Shown one piece after another: positions 25,859 through 35,427 of a stretch of 64,000 nt of DNA. The notes beneath the pieces were generated by a model. That model searched no databases. It was not told the origin of the DNA and worked only from the letters and a program-made list of their open reading frames with translations. Numbering within the stretch: the first letter of the stretch is position 1; each line of letters begins with the position of its first letter. Both the position numbers and the translations under genes were made by a program. Source of the stretch: Afipia massiliensis (lineage in GTDB: Bacteria; Pseudomonadota; Alphaproteobacteria; Rhizobiales; Xanthobacteraceae); the NCBI RefSeq assembly GCF_001006325.2, contig NZ_LBIA02000001.1, positions 2,667,501 to 2,731,500 on the forward strand, in the 5' to 3' direction.

Positions 25859-26387
25859 TACGCCGACGGGCACGCTGCTCACCATGGCGTGGACCTTCGG
25901 TCTGATGTCGCTTCTCGCCATCGGGGGAGCAAACTCAACGATCCCTGAAATGCATCGCGTCGCCGTCGAGGTTCGGCATTGGATGTCGGATGCGCAGTTC
26001 GCGGATATGTTCGCTATTGCACAATTGTCGCCGGGACCAAACGTGCTGATCGTGACGCTGATCGGTTATCACGTCGCCGGTATCGCGGGTGCGTTGGTGG
26101 CAACATTCGCCATGTGCGGTCCGTCCGCCGTCCTTGCCTATTTCGTCAGCAATATGCTGACCCGCTCGAGCCAGTCGATCTGGCCCGCGGTCCTGCAGGC
26201 GGCGCTGGTTCCGATTTCCATCGGGCTGATGTGCGCCAGTGGTTTCATTCTCACGATAACGACCGGCGGTACGTGGGTCGCAGTGGTTCTTATTGCCGGC
26301 GCAGCAGCACTTGCACTGGCTACCCGGCTCAACCCGCTATGGATTTTGATTGTGGGCGGCATTCTCGGTTTTGCTGGCGTCGTCTGA
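25848..26387 (+). CDS. Chromate transporter family protein, second half-domain partner
   Basis: The family core, TMAWTFGLMSLLAIGGANSTIPEMHRVAVEVRHWMSDAQFADMFAIAQLSPGPNVLIVTLIGY, has the GGAN and SPGP motifs of the partner CHR domain. I used GTG 25848, overlapping the previous gene by 11 bp, giving 179 residues. ATG 25884 is the main alternative, and neither has a well-spaced ribosome binding site, so translation is probably coupled. The product is a multi-pass inner-membrane protein likely pairing with the upstream one. Confidence 0.8.
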   Translation: MHRDTPTGTLLTMAWTFGLMSLLAIGGANSTIPEMHRVAVEVRHWMSDAQFADMFAIAQLSPGPNVLIVTLIGYHVAGIAGALVATFAMCGPSAVLAYFVSNMLTRSSQSIWPAVLQAALVPISIGLMCASGFILTITTGGTWVAVVLIAGAAALALATRLNPLWILIVGGILGFAGVV

Positions 26388-26474
26388 CGAAAATAGCTAA
26401 GCAATGGGGTGCGGAGGCACCTCTGCAAACAAGAGCAGACCGGGCTAAGCCCGCGACGACAGAGGGGGATGACG

Positions 26475-26969
26475 ATGAGTGAAGCGCCAGATCGCGCTGC
26501 GGGAAAACCCGCGCGCGGGCTTATCAAGGGACCACAGGATTTTTACGGCGGCTTGGCCCTGATGGCGATTGCGCTGTTCGCTCTGTGGGCGTCCAGCGAT
26601 CTTCAAGGCACGCGAGGGTTCTCGTTCGGTCCGGGCACCGCGCCGCGCATGTTTGCATTTCTTCTTCTGGCGCTCGGCGCCGGCGTTGCCCTCACCGGGT
26701 TTCTTGCCGAGGGACCGCCGCTGCAACGTTACGGCATTCGCGGTCCAGTTTTCGTGACCGCGGCAATCCTGGTCTTCTCTGTCGCGATACGCCCGCTCGG
26801 TCTGATCGTGACGTCGTTCATATGCTTCATGATTGCCGCGATGGGAAGCGATGAGACGAAGTGGAAGGAGACCCTCATCGTCGGGATATTCCTGACGATC
26901 GGGTGCGCGCTCCTGTTCCCCTATGCGCTCGGGCTGCCGCTCGATCTTTTCCCACGCGTTCTGCGCTGA
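26475..26969 (+). CDS. tctB: Tripartite tricarboxylate transporter small membrane subunit
   Basis: ATG 26475 lies seven bases after AGAGGGGG, giving 164 residues; ATG 26469 is an alternative. Four hydrophobic segments (FYGGLALMAIALFALWASSDL, FAFLLLALGAGVALTGFL, VFVTAAILVFSVAIRPLGLI, TLIVGIFLTIGCALLFPYALGLPL) are arranged as in TctB. It forms the small membrane component with TctA, encoded 7 bp downstream, and takes up carboxylates driven by an ion gradient. Confidence 0.9.
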   Translation: MSEAPDRAAGKPARGLIKGPQDFYGGLALMAIALFALWASSDLQGTRGFSFGPGTAPRMFAFLLLALGAGVALTGFLAEGPPLQRYGIRGPVFVTAAILVFSVAIRPLGLIVTSFICFMIAAMGSDETKWKETLIVGIFLTIGCALLFPYALGLPLDLFPRVLR

Positions 26970-26976
26970 GGGCCTC

Positions 26977-28491
26977 ATGGATATTTTTGCAAATCTCGCG
27001 CTCGGCTTCAGTGTCGCGTTCTCGCCCGTCAATCTCGGTCTTTGCCTCGTTGGCGCGCTGGTAGGCACGCTGGTCGGCGTGCTGCCAGGCATCGGCACCA
27101 TCGCGACCGTTGCCATGCTGCTGCCGATCACATTCGGATTGCCACCCGTCGGCGCGCTCATCATGCTCGCCGGCATCTATTACGGTGCGCAGTACGGCGG
27201 TTCGACCACGTCGATCTTGGTCAACATTCCCGGCGAGGCGGGGTCGGTGGTCACCGCGCTCGACGGCTTCCAGATGGCCAAACAGGGCCGCGCCGGTCCG
27301 GCGCTGGCGATCGCCGCCATCGGCTCGTTCTTCGCGGGCTGTGTCGCAACCGTCCTGATCGCGCTGCTGGGCGCGCCGCTGACCAAGCTCGCGCTGGCGT
27401 TCGGCCCCGCCGAATATTTCTCGCTGATGGTGCTCGGCCTGATCTTCGCGGTCGTTCTGGCGAAGGGCTCGGTGCTTAAGGCGATCGCGATGATCGCCTT
27501 CGGCGTGCTGCTCTCAATGGTCGGTTCCGATATCGAAACCGGCGCGTCGCGCATGTCGTTCAACATTCCCGAACTCGCTGACGGACTGGGCTTCGCCACC
27601 GTGGCGATGGGTCTGTTCGGCTTTGCCGAGATCATCCGCAATCTCGATCCTGGCTCGTCGATGGAACGCAGCCTGGTGCAGCAGAAGATTTCCGGACTGA
27701 TGCCGACCAAGAAGGACCTGAAGGATTCCGCTCCGGCCATCCTGCGCGGCACGACGCTGGGATCGATCCTCGGCATCCTGCCCGGTGGCGGCGCGGTGAT
27801 CGCGTCATTCGCCGCCTACACGTTCGAGAAAAAGATATCGAAGCATCCCGAGCGCTTCGGCCGCGGCGCCATCGAAGGCGTGGCTGCGCCCGAAAGCGCC
27901 AACAACGCCGCGGCGCAGACCTCGTTCATTCCGCTGCTCACGCTCGGCATTCCGCCCAACGCCGTGATGGCGCTGATGGTCGGCGCGATGACCATTCACG
28001 GCATCGTTCCCGGCCCGCAGGTGATGCAGAAGCAGCCCGAACTCGTCTGGGGCATGATTGCCTCGATGTGGCTCGGCAACCTGATGCTGCTGATCATCAA
28101 CCTGCCGATGGTCGGCATCTGGGTGCGGCTGCTGCGGGTGCCTTACAGGCTGCTGTTTCCCTGCATCGTCATCTTCTGCTGTATCGGTATTTACTCGGTC
28201 AACAACGCACCGATGGACGTGGTCATGACCGCCGCTTTCGGTCTTGTCGGCTACTGGCTGGTGAAGCACGATTTCGAGCCGGCCCCGATGCTGCTCGGCA
28301 TGGTGCTTGGCCCGCTGATGGAGGAAAACCTCCGCCGCGCGTTGTTGATCTCGCGTGGCGACTGGACGGTCTTCCTGACCCGGCCGCTGTCCGCGACTCT
28401 GATGGCAATTGCTGCAATCCTGCTGATCCTTGCGCTGTTGCCATCGCTTCGCAAGAAACGCGACGAGGTTTTCGTCGAGTCCGAGAACTAG
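26977..28491 (+). CDS. tctA: Tripartite tricarboxylate transporter large membrane subunit
   Basis: The 504-residue protein has about twelve membrane segments. Family motifs include [30 protein letters not shown] near the start, [20 protein letters not shown], and the second-half repeat [25 protein letters not shown] with [30 protein letters not shown]. TctA forms the translocation pathway. The order is tctB-tctA-tctC. The substrate is unknown; citrate and other carboxylates are known for relatives. Confidence 0.95.
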   Translation: MDIFANLALGFSVAFSPVNLGLCLVGALVGTLVGVLPGIGTIATVAMLLPITFGLPPVGALIMLAGIYYGAQYGGSTTSILVNIPGEAGSVVTALDGFQMAKQGRAGPALAIAAIGSFFAGCVATVLIALLGAPLTKLALAFGPAEYFSLMVLGLIFAVVLAKGSVLKAIAMIAFGVLLSMVGSDIETGASRMSFNIPELADGLGFATVAMGLFGFAEIIRNLDPGSSMERSLVQQKISGLMPTKKDLKDSAPAILRGTTLGSILGILPGGGAVIASFAAYTFEKKISKHPERFGRGAIEGVAAPESANNAAAQTSFIPLLTLGIPPNAVMALMVGAMTIHGIVPGPQVMQKQPELVWGMIASMWLGNLMLLIINLPMVGIWVRLLRVPYRLLFPCIVIFCCIGIYSVNNAPMDVVMTAAFGLVGYWLVKHDFEPAPMLLGMVLGPLMEENLRRALLISRGDWTVFLTRPLSATLMAIAAILLILALLPSLRKKRDEVFVESEN

Positions 28492-28634
28492 GAGACGCGG
28501 TGCGGCGTTGCGCCGCGCCGTGCGGTCCCGGGTCTCGCCGCAAGTCGGATAGACTTGGCTGACCCGGTCATGCTGACACTGCTGGACGGAATAACCCGTT
28601 CGGAATTTAAGAGTTTTTATCTGGGAGAACCCTC

Positions 28635-29621
28635 ATGAATCTGCTCAAGCGCATGCTGGCGTCCTGCGGGATCGCGGCCCTTGCGGCTTCCGGCGCGGCC
28701 ATCGGCCCGGCTCAGGCGCAAGACTATCCGACGCGCAACATCACCATGATCGTGCCGTTCGCGGCCGGCGGACCAACCGACGTCATCGCCCGCATCGTGA
28801 CCGGTCACATGCAGCAGACGCTCGGCCAGACGATCATCATCGAAAACGTGGTCGGCGCTGGCGGCACCACGGCATCGACGCGCGCCTCGAAGGCCGCGCC
28901 CGATGGCTATACCCTCATCACCGGCCACATGGGCACCCACGCTGCGTCCGTGCCGCTGTATCCGAAGCTCGCCTATCATCCTTCCAAGGATTTCGAGGCC
29001 GTTGGTCTGATCGCCGGCACGCCAATCCTGATCCTCGCCCGGAAGGATTTCCCGCCGAAGGATCTCAAGGAGTTCGTCACCTACGTGAAGGCCAACACCG
29101 ACAAGCTCAACGCGGCCCACGCGGGCGTCGGCTCGGTGTCCTACAGCTCGTGTCAGCTTCTGGACTCGGTACTCAAAATCAACCCGACCGGTGTTCCGTT
29201 TAACGGCACCGGCCCGGCTATGAATGCGCTGGTCGGGGGCCAGGTCGATTACATGTGCGACCAGATCGTCAACGCCGTGCCGCAGGTCAAGGGCGGCACC
29301 ATCAAGGCTTACGCCGTGGCGACGCCGGAGCGTAACCCCTCGCTGCCGGACGTTCCGACGACCGCGGAGGCCGGTCTGCCCGAGTTCCAGGCGCAGGCCT
29401 GGAACGCGATCTTCGCGCCGAAGGGCACTCCGGCTCCGATCGTGGCCAAGCTGAATGCCGCGCTTGTGAAGGCACTGGATGACGAAGGCGTCCGCAAGCG
29501 GTTGCTCGACCTCGGCAGCGTGATTCCGAAGCCTGCCGAACGTACGCCGGACTCGCTGAAGAAGCTGGTCGATAGCGAGATCACCAAGTGGTCGGCGGTG
29601 CTAAAGCCGCTCTCCAACTGA
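28635..29621 (+). CDS. tctC: Tripartite tricarboxylate transporter substrate-binding protein (TctC/Bug)
   Basis: This 328-residue periplasmic protein has a signal peptide (LASCGIAALAASGAAIGPAQA) followed by QDYPTRNITMIVPFAAGGPTDVIARIV, the Bug family hallmark. VGAGGTTASTRASKAAPDGYTL is also typical. A GGGAGAA ribosome binding site precedes the ATG. It delivers a carboxylate to TctAB. The about 140-bp gap after tctA suggests internal RNA processing or a separate signal. Confidence 0.93.
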   Translation: MNLLKRMLASCGIAALAASGAAIGPAQAQDYPTRNITMIVPFAAGGPTDVIARIVTGHMQQTLGQTIIIENVVGAGGTTASTRASKAAPDGYTLITGHMGTHAASVPLYPKLAYHPSKDFEAVGLIAGTPILILARKDFPPKDLKEFVTYVKANTDKLNAAHAGVGSVSYSSCQLLDSVLKINPTGVPFNGTGPAMNALVGGQVDYMCDQIVNAVPQVKGGTIKAYAVATPERNPSLPDVPTTAEAGLPEFQAQAWNAIFAPKGTPAPIVAKLNAALVKALDDEGVRKRLLDLGSVIPKPAERTPDSLKKLVDSEITKWSAVLKPLSN

Positions 29622-29650
29622 GATTCAGCTGACATAACCTGAGTTTGGCG

Positions 29651-29683
29651 GGGGCGGGACGCGAGTTCCGCCCCTTGTTTTTT
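29651..29683 (+). terminator. Intrinsic terminator after tctC
   Basis: GGGGCGG (29651-29657) pairs with CCGCCCC (29668-29674) and is followed by TTGTTTTTT. This is a textbook rho-independent terminator 30 bases after the tctC stop. Confidence 0.88.
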
Positions 29684-29690
29684 CAAACTG

Positions 29691-29739
29691 GAGCATGATC
29701 TTTTCGGAAAACCGGTTCCCACTTTTCCGGATCATGCTC
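29691..29739. repeat. Short palindromic repeat, family A (copy 2)
   Basis: The arms are GAGCATGATC (29691-29700) and GATCATGCTC (29730-29739), with inner AAAACCGG and TTTTCCG blocks. It has the same layout as 612-659 and lies directly after the tctC terminator. Confidence 0.8.
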
Positions 29740-29820
29740 GTGCGGTTCGATCCTCATTTTTCGGGGTATAATTGCCTCGCCGAAATCGAATCGCGGCGTG
29801 CGGCAGGCTAAACAGGCCCC

Positions 29821-30615
29821 ATGAACCAGTATCACGATCTGCTTGAGCGGATTCTCAGCGACGGCGCGAAAAAGACCGACCGCACCGGCACCGGCACGTT
29901 GTCCGTGTTCGGCCATCAGATGCGGTTCAATCTGGCGTCGGGCTTTCCGATGCTGACCACCAAGAAGCTCCATCTGAAATCGATCGTCCACGAACTGCTG
30001 TGGTTTCTGGCGGGCGACACCAACATCAAATATCTCAACGACAATGGCGTCCGCATCTGGGACGAGTGGGCCGACGAGAACGGCAACCTTGGCCCGGTTT
30101 ACGGATCGCAGTGGCGTTCCTGGCCCGCTCAGGACGGCGGCACGATCGACCAGATTTCAAATCTGATCGAGATGATCCGCAAAAATCCGGACTCGCGACG
30201 CCTGATCGTGAGCGCCTGGAATCCGGCCGAAGTTGACAAGATGGCGCTGCCGCCTTGCCATTGCCTGTTTCAGTTTTATGTCGCCAACGGAAAACTGTCG
30301 TGTCAGCTCTATCAGCGCTCGGCGGATGTGTTCCTCGGCGTGCCGTTCAACATCGCGTCCTATGCGCTGCTGACGATGATGGTGGCGCAGGTCACCGGAC
30401 TGAAGCCCGGCGATTTTGTGCATTCGCTTGGCGATGCGCATCTTTATTCGAACCATCTCGAGCAGGCGCGGCTGCAGCTTACGCGTCCCACGCGTCCGTT
30501 GCCGACCATGAAGATCAATCCCGACGTGAAGGATATCTTCTCGTTCCGCTACGAAGACTTCACGCTCGAGAATTACGACCCGCATCCGCACATCAAGGCT
30601 GAGGTCGCGGTGTGA
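29821..30615 (+). CDS. thyA: Thymidylate synthase
   Basis: The 264-residue ThyA has all family landmarks: [19 protein letters not shown], the folate-binding region, the catalytic Cys146 in [30 protein letters not shown] and the dUMP-contacting [12 protein letters not shown]. It methylates dUMP to dTMP with 5,10-methylene-tetrahydrofolate, producing dihydrofolate. That product is recycled by FolA, encoded by the overlapping next gene. Confidence 0.98.
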   Translation: MNQYHDLLERILSDGAKKTDRTGTGTLSVFGHQMRFNLASGFPMLTTKKLHLKSIVHELLWFLAGDTNIKYLNDNGVRIWDEWADENGNLGPVYGSQWRSWPAQDGGTIDQISNLIEMIRKNPDSRRLIVSAWNPAEVDKMALPPCHCLFQFYVANGKLSCQLYQRSADVFLGVPFNIASYALLTMMVAQVTGLKPGDFVHSLGDAHLYSNHLEQARLQLTRPTRPLPTMKINPDVKDIFSFRYEDFTLENYDPHPHIKAEVAV

Positions 30616-31148
30616 CCGCGCCGGTGCCGACCGCTTCACATCCGCACATCGTTTTCGTCGTCGCAGTCGCGGAAAACGGCGTCATCGGCCGCGACAATGC
30701 GATGCCTTGGCATCTCAAATCCGATCTCAAGCGCTTCAAGGCAATTACGCTGAACCGGCCGGTCATCATGGGCCGCAAGACGTTCGCCTCGATCGGCCGT
30801 CCGCTGCCGGGTCGCACTAACATTGTCGTGACGCGTGACAAATCGTTTCAGGCATCCGGGGTTGTTGTTGCAAACTCGCTCGATGCCGCGCACGATATCG
30901 CGCGGGGCGATGCGCTGCGGCGTTTCGTCACTGAGATTATGGTGATAGGCGGCGCCGAGATTTTTAAGCAATGGTTGAAAAAGGCTGACCGGCTGGAGAT
31001 CACCGAAGTTCACGCCAGGCCTGAAGGCGACACGCTTTTGCAACCGTTTGAGCCGGTGGAATGGGAACAAGTGGCACGTACGTCGCATGCCAAATCAGAC
31101 GGCGATACGGCCGATTTCTCCTACGTGACATATAAGCGTCGCGGCTAA
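30612..31148 (+). CDS. folA: Dihydrofolate reductase
   Basis: GTG 30612 overlaps the thyA stop by 4 bp (GTGA). The 178-residue protein has the DHFR N-terminal signature [28 protein letters not shown] with the substrate-binding acidic and Trp-His region. [22 protein letters not shown] is the NADPH-binding region, and [12 protein letters not shown] is the second glycine motif. It reduces dihydrofolate to tetrahydrofolate. Translational coupling with thyA matches their linked metabolism. Confidence 0.97.
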   Translation: MTAPVPTASHPHIVFVVAVAENGVIGRDNAMPWHLKSDLKRFKAITLNRPVIMGRKTFASIGRPLPGRTNIVVTRDKSFQASGVVVANSLDAAHDIARGDALRRFVTEIMVIGGAEIFKQWLKKADRLEITEVHARPEGDTLLQPFEPVEWEQVARTSHAKSDGDTADFSYVTYKRRG

Positions 31149-31253
31149 CGCCCGTGTCTCATAGTGCCGCAGATCGCGCCATTAACCGCGATCATGATGT
31201 TCGCATTGACAAATTTGCCCTGCATCATAGCTCTTCAGAGCTGGTGTCCTGCG

Positions 31254-31282
31254 TTGTAAGGATAGGGCGCGTCCCCTATAAG
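31254..31282 (+). promoter_or_regulatory. Sigma-70-like promoter for hflK-hflC-degP
   Basis: TTGTAA (31254-31259), a 17-base spacer and TATAAG (31277-31282) lie about 50 bases before the hflK start. Confidence 0.5.
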
Positions 31283-31330
31283 GCCCCAAGAGTTTGCGGA
31301 GCGCGAGCTTTCGCGCGGAGGAGACTAACG

Positions 31331-32467
31331 ATGCCGTGGAAGAATCAAGGCGGAGGCCCATGGGGCTCTGGTCCGAAGGGTCCCTGGGGCTCCGGACCGC
31401 AATCGCCCGGACCGAGACCGCCCGATCTTGAGGATCTTCTGCGCCGTGGACAGGACAAGCTCCAGACCATGTTGCCGGGAGGAAACTTCAGCGGCATGGG
31501 CATCGCGCTGGTTCTGGTCGCCGCACTGGCGATCTGGGGGCTGTCGGGCTTCTTCCGCGTGCAGTCCGAAGAACTCGGTGTCGTGCTGCGTTTCGGCAAG
31601 CATGTCCGCACGGTGCAGCCGGGTCTGAACTATCATCTGCCTTATCCGATCGAAACCGTGCTGCTCCCGAAGGCGCTGCGTGTTTCGACCCTCAGCATCG
31701 GTATGCGTGTGGTCGATGACTCGCGCCGCGGCGGCGGCACCACCATTCGCGACGTTCCCGAAGAAAGCCTGATGCTGACCGGCGACGAGAATATCGTCGA
31801 CGTGGATTTCACCGTGCTGTGGCGTATCAAGCCTGACGGCGTCGGCAACTTCCTGTTCAACATCCAGAATCCGGAAGGCACCGTGAAGGCGGTTGCCGAA
31901 AGCGCCATGCGCGACATCATCGGCCGTTCGCAAATCCAGCCGATCCTCACCGGCGCGCGCACCACGACGGAAGCCGCGGTGCTCGATCTGATGCAGAAGA
32001 CGCTCGACAGCTACGGCTCCGGTATCCTGATTCAGCAGGTTCAGATGCAGAAGGTCGACCCGCCGTCGCAGGTGATCGATTCGTTCCGCGACGTGCAGGC
32101 GGCCCGCGCCGACCTCGAGCGCTTACAGAACGAAGCTCAGACCTATGCAAATCGTGTCGTTCCCGACGCGCGCGGTCGCGCGGCGCAGATTCTCCAGGTT
32201 GCGGAAGGCTACCGCGAGCAGGTCGTCGCCGAAGCCAAGGGTCAAAGTTCGCGCTTTCTCAGTGTCTACGAAGCCTACAAGAAGGCTCCTAACGTGACAC
32301 GCGAGCGGATCTACCTTGAAACGATGGAAAAGATTCTCGGCGGAGCCGACAAGCTCGTGCTCGACCAGGGCGCGAACGGATCTGGTGTGGTTCCCTATCT
32401 GCCATTGAATGAAATCGGACGTCGCACGCCGCCGGCTGCGCCACAACAGGGCGGGAGCACCCGATGA
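31331..32467 (+). CDS. hflK: FtsH protease regulator HflK
   Basis: ATG 31331 with GGAGGAG upstream gives 378 residues. The N-terminus is Gly/Pro/Trp-rich (MPWKNQGGGPWGSGPKG...). One membrane helix (GIALVLVAALAIWGLSGFFRV) and a SPFH/prohibitin domain with ELGVVLRFGKHVRTVQPGLNYHLPYPIE follow, with a helical C-terminal region. HflK and HflC form a large periplasm-facing cage around FtsH that controls degradation of membrane proteins. The gene overlaps hflC by 4 bp. Confidence 0.97.
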   Translation: MPWKNQGGGPWGSGPKGPWGSGPQSPGPRPPDLEDLLRRGQDKLQTMLPGGNFSGMGIALVLVAALAIWGLSGFFRVQSEELGVVLRFGKHVRTVQPGLNYHLPYPIETVLLPKALRVSTLSIGMRVVDDSRRGGGTTIRDVPEESLMLTGDENIVDVDFTVLWRIKPDGVGNFLFNIQNPEGTVKAVAESAMRDIIGRSQIQPILTGARTTTEAAVLDLMQKTLDSYGSGILIQQVQMQKVDPPSQVIDSFRDVQAARADLERLQNEAQTYANRVVPDARGRAAQILQVAEGYREQVVAEAKGQSSRFLSVYEAYKKAPNVTRERIYLETMEKILGGADKLVLDQGANGSGVVPYLPLNEIGRRTPPAAPQQGGSTR

Positions 32468-33363
32468 AAAACGGCATCGCAGGTATCGTTGCTCTTTTCG
32501 TTCTGCTGGTCGCCATCGTTGTCGGCTACAGCTCACTGTTCACTGTGAGCGAGACGCAGCAGGTTCTGCTTGTACGTCTCGGCGAGCCGGTGCGCGTGGT
32601 CACTACACCAGGTCTGAACTTCAAGGTTCCGTTCATCGATTCCGTCATCAGCATCGACAAGCGGATACTCGACCTTGAGAACCCCTCGCAGGAAGTGATC
32701 GCGTCGGACCAGAAGCGACTCGTGGTCGATGCATTCGCGCGCTATCGGATCAAGGATCCGCTCCGGTTCTATCAAACCCTCGGTTCGATCCAGGCGGCCA
32801 ACATTCAGCTCACCACGCTGCTCAACTCGTCGCTGCGGCGCGTGCTTGGCGAGGTGCCCTTCATCCAGGTTGTCCGGGATGAGCGCGATGTTCTGATGGC
32901 AAGAATTCGCGACCAACTCGATCGTGAGGCCACGAGCTACGGCATCGCCGTGGTCGATGTGCGAATCCGCCGTGCCGATCTGCCGGAGCAGAACAGCCAG
33001 GCCGTCTATCAACGCATGCAGACCGAGCGCCAGCGAGAGGCAGCGGAGTTCCGCGCACAGGGCGGCCAGCGGGCACAGGAAATCCGCTCCAAGGCCGACC
33101 GTGAAGCAACGGTCATTGTCGCCGAGGCCAATTCTCAATCCGAGAAAGTTCGGGGCGAGGGCGATGGAGAACGCAACCGGCTGTTCGCTGAAGCTTACGG
33201 ACAGGACCCGGATTTCTTCACGTTCTACCGCTCGATGTCCGCCTATGAAAACAGTTTGAAGAACAACGACACCCGCTTCCTGCTCCGGCCGGACTCGGAG
33301 TTCTTCCGCTATTTCGCCAATCCGACGGGCAAGCCCGCCGCCGCCAATGGTTCTGCCCGCTAA
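32464..33363 (+). CDS. hflC: FtsH protease regulator HflC
   Basis: The 299-residue protein has an N-terminal membrane helix (AGIVALFVLLVAIVVGYSSLFTV) and an SPFH domain (TQQVLLVRLGEPVRVVTTPGLNFKVPFIDSVISIDKRIL). The long helical region RMQTERQREAAEFRAQGGQRAQEIRSKADRE is typical of HflC. It partners HflK. The start codon overlaps the hflK stop (ATGA). Confidence 0.97.
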   Translation: MKNGIAGIVALFVLLVAIVVGYSSLFTVSETQQVLLVRLGEPVRVVTTPGLNFKVPFIDSVISIDKRILDLENPSQEVIASDQKRLVVDAFARYRIKDPLRFYQTLGSIQAANIQLTTLLNSSLRRVLGEVPFIQVVRDERDVLMARIRDQLDREATSYGIAVVDVRIRRADLPEQNSQAVYQRMQTERQREAAEFRAQGGQRAQEIRSKADREATVIVAEANSQSEKVRGEGDGERNRLFAEAYGQDPDFFTFYRSMSAYENSLKNNDTRFLLRPDSEFFRYFANPTGKPAAANGSAR

Positions 33364-33405
33364 GATGCGGCTGGAAGCGCGCGATCAGGCAGGAGTCGTC
33401 GCCGT

Positions 33406-33606
33406 ATGAGGTCAATTGGATACGGTGACCTTCTGGTCGGGGTCGGGATCATGCTGGTTCTGGAGGGCTTGCTGTTCACGGCGCTCCCGAACTGGATGCG
33501 TTCGGCGATGAAAAGCGCGCTGTCCTCGCCCGACAACATCCTGCGCGCCGTCGGGCTCGTCTCGGCGGTGGTCGGCCTGCTGCTGATCTGGCTGGTGCGG
33601 CATTAG
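33406..33606 (+). CDS. DUF2065 (YjeT-like) small membrane protein
   Basis: The 66-residue protein has two membrane helices (LLVGVGIMLVLEGLLFTALP and ILRAVGLVSAVVGLLLIWLVRH) around a short basic loop. This is the DUF2065 pattern regularly encoded after hflC in alphaproteobacteria. Function unknown; the context suggests membrane proteostasis. Confidence 0.88.
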   Translation: MRSIGYGDLLVGVGIMLVLEGLLFTALPNWMRSAMKSALSSPDNILRAVGLVSAVVGLLLIWLVRH

Positions 33607-33777
33607 GCTGATCCCAAAAGCCAGCTGACAGCGTTGTGAGACGCAAAGCCGGCTTTTCGCCGCAATCCCATCGGTTGATCGCTGGAATTCCGCTCAACGG
33701 CGGTGCTTGCGCACCCATCGCTTTCAGGCGCAATCTAGAGCCAAATGATCCGCCTCTTTTCAGGAGACTTTTCGACC

Positions 33778-35295
33778 ATGTCCGATGCGTTTCAAGCATT
33801 GAGCCGCCGCGTACTGCCGCTTGCCGCGGCTGTCGGTTTCGCCCTCGTTGCGACGCCGGCGCTGGCCCGCGGGCCGGACGGCATCGCCGACGTCGCTGAG
33901 AAGGTGATCGACGCGGTCGTCAACATTTCCACGTCGCAGACCGTCGACGCCAAGAACAACGATGGCGACAAGGGCGACGAGCGCGGCAACAACCGGCGTG
34001 GGGCCAATCCGCAACTGCCGCCGGATTCGCCGTTCAGCGAATTCTTCGATGAGTTCTTCAAGAATCGCCGCGGCGGCCCGGACTCCAAGGGCGGCGCGCC
34101 GCGCAAGGTGAATTCGCTGGGTTCCGGCTTCATCATCGACGCCGACGGCACCGTGGTCACCAACAACCATGTGATTGCCGACGCCGACGAGATCAACGTC
34201 ATTCTCAACGACGGCACGAAGATCAAGGCTGAAGTGATCGGCAAGGACAAGAAGAGCGATCTTGCGGTCCTGAAGTTCACGCCGCCGGAGAAGAAGATCA
34301 CTGCGGTGAAGTTTGGTAATTCCGAGAACCTGCGTCTCGGCGAGTGGGTGATCGCGATCGGCAATCCGTTCAGCCTCGGCGGCACGGTCACTGCCGGCAT
34401 CGTGTCGGCGCGCAACCGCGACATCAATTCGGGTCCCTACGACAACTACATTCAGACCGACGCCTCGATCAATCGCGGCAATTCCGGCGGCCCGCTGTTC
34501 AATCTCGACGGCGAAGTCATCGGCGTGAACACAGCGATCATCTCGCCGTCAGGCGGATCGATCGGCATCGGCTTCGCCGTGCCGTCGAAGACCGTGATGG
34601 CGGTGGTGGACCAACTGCGTCAGTTCAAGGAAGTGCGCCGCGGCTGGCTCGGCGTCCGCATCCAGCAGGTCACGGACGAAATCGCCGAGAGCCTCAGCAT
34701 CAAGCCTGCGCGCGGTGCGCTGATCGCCGGCGTCGACGATAAGGGTCCGGCCAAGCCTGCCGGCATCGAGCCCGGTGATGTCGTCGTCAAGTTTGACGGC
34801 AAGGACATCAAGGAGATGAAGGATCTTCCGCGCGCCGTGGCCGACTCGCCGGTCGGCAAGGCGGTAGACGTAGTCATCATCCGCAAGGGCAAGGAAGAAA
34901 CACGGAAGGTCACGCTCGGACGTCTCGACGACGGCGAGAAGGCGGTCGAAGCCTCAGCCAAGACCACCAGCCCGGTTGAATCCGAAAAGCCGGTGACGCA
35001 GAAGGCGCTCGGCCTCGATCTCGCCGGTCTCAGCAAGGATCTGCGGACGCGCTACAAGATCAAGGACAACGTCAAGGGCGTGATCGTCACCGGCGTCGAT
35101 AGCGGGTCCGATGCGGCCGAGAAGCGCCTCAGCGCCGGCGACGTGATCGTCGAAGTCGCGCAGGAGGCCGTGACTAACGCCACCGACGTGAAAAAGCGCA
35201 TCGACCAGCTGAAGAAGGACGGCAAGAAGTCCGTGCTGCTTCTGGTGTCGAATGGTTCCGGCGAACTGCGCTTCGTCGCTCTGGCGGTGAAGTAA
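33778..35295 (+). CDS. degP: Do/DegP-family periplasmic serine endopeptidase
   Basis: ATG 33778 follows AGGAG by 11 bases and gives 505 residues with signal peptide RVLPLAAAVGFALVATPALA. The trypsin-like domain has the catalytic triad His (TNNHVIADA), Asp (KKSDLAVLK) and Ser (INRGNSGGPLFN). Two PDZ domains follow: GWLGVRIQQVTDEIAESL...GIEPGDVVVKFDGK, and LGLDLAGLSKDL...LSAGDVIVEVAQ. It degrades or refolds misfolded envelope proteins. Its place after hflKC groups two quality-control systems. Confidence 0.96.
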   Translation: MSDAFQALSRRVLPLAAAVGFALVATPALARGPDGIADVAEKVIDAVVNISTSQTVDAKNNDGDKGDERGNNRRGANPQLPPDSPFSEFFDEFFKNRRGGPDSKGGAPRKVNSLGSGFIIDADGTVVTNNHVIADADEINVILNDGTKIKAEVIGKDKKSDLAVLKFTPPEKKITAVKFGNSENLRLGEWVIAIGNPFSLGGTVTAGIVSARNRDINSGPYDNYIQTDASINRGNSGGPLFNLDGEVIGVNTAIISPSGGSIGIGFAVPSKTVMAVVDQLRQFKEVRRGWLGVRIQQVTDEIAESLSIKPARGALIAGVDDKGPAKPAGIEPGDVVVKFDGKDIKEMKDLPRAVADSPVGKAVDVVIIRKGKEETRKVTLGRLDDGEKAVEASAKTTSPVESEKPVTQKALGLDLAGLSKDLRTRYKIKDNVKGVIVTGVDSGSDAAEKRLSAGDVIVEVAQEAVTNATDVKKRIDQLKKDGKKSVLLLVSNGSGELRFVALAVK

Positions 35296-35352
35296 CGCGG
35301 CGACGTTCCGCAGCACGCCTAGTGCATGCTCTGGAATCTGGTTGCGACCAAA

Positions 35353-35379
35353 AAATGCCCGGCTTTGTGCCGGGCATTT
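35353..35379. terminator. Bidirectional terminator between degP and serB
   Basis: AAATGCCCGGC (35353-35363) and GCCGGGCATTT (35369-35379) form a perfect 11-bp stem with a 5-base loop. A-run and T-run flanks suit both converging genes. Confidence 0.85.
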
Positions 35380-35427
35380 GCGTTTCTGGTTGCAAAAATG
35401 TGATGGCCGCGGCGACGCCGATAACGA

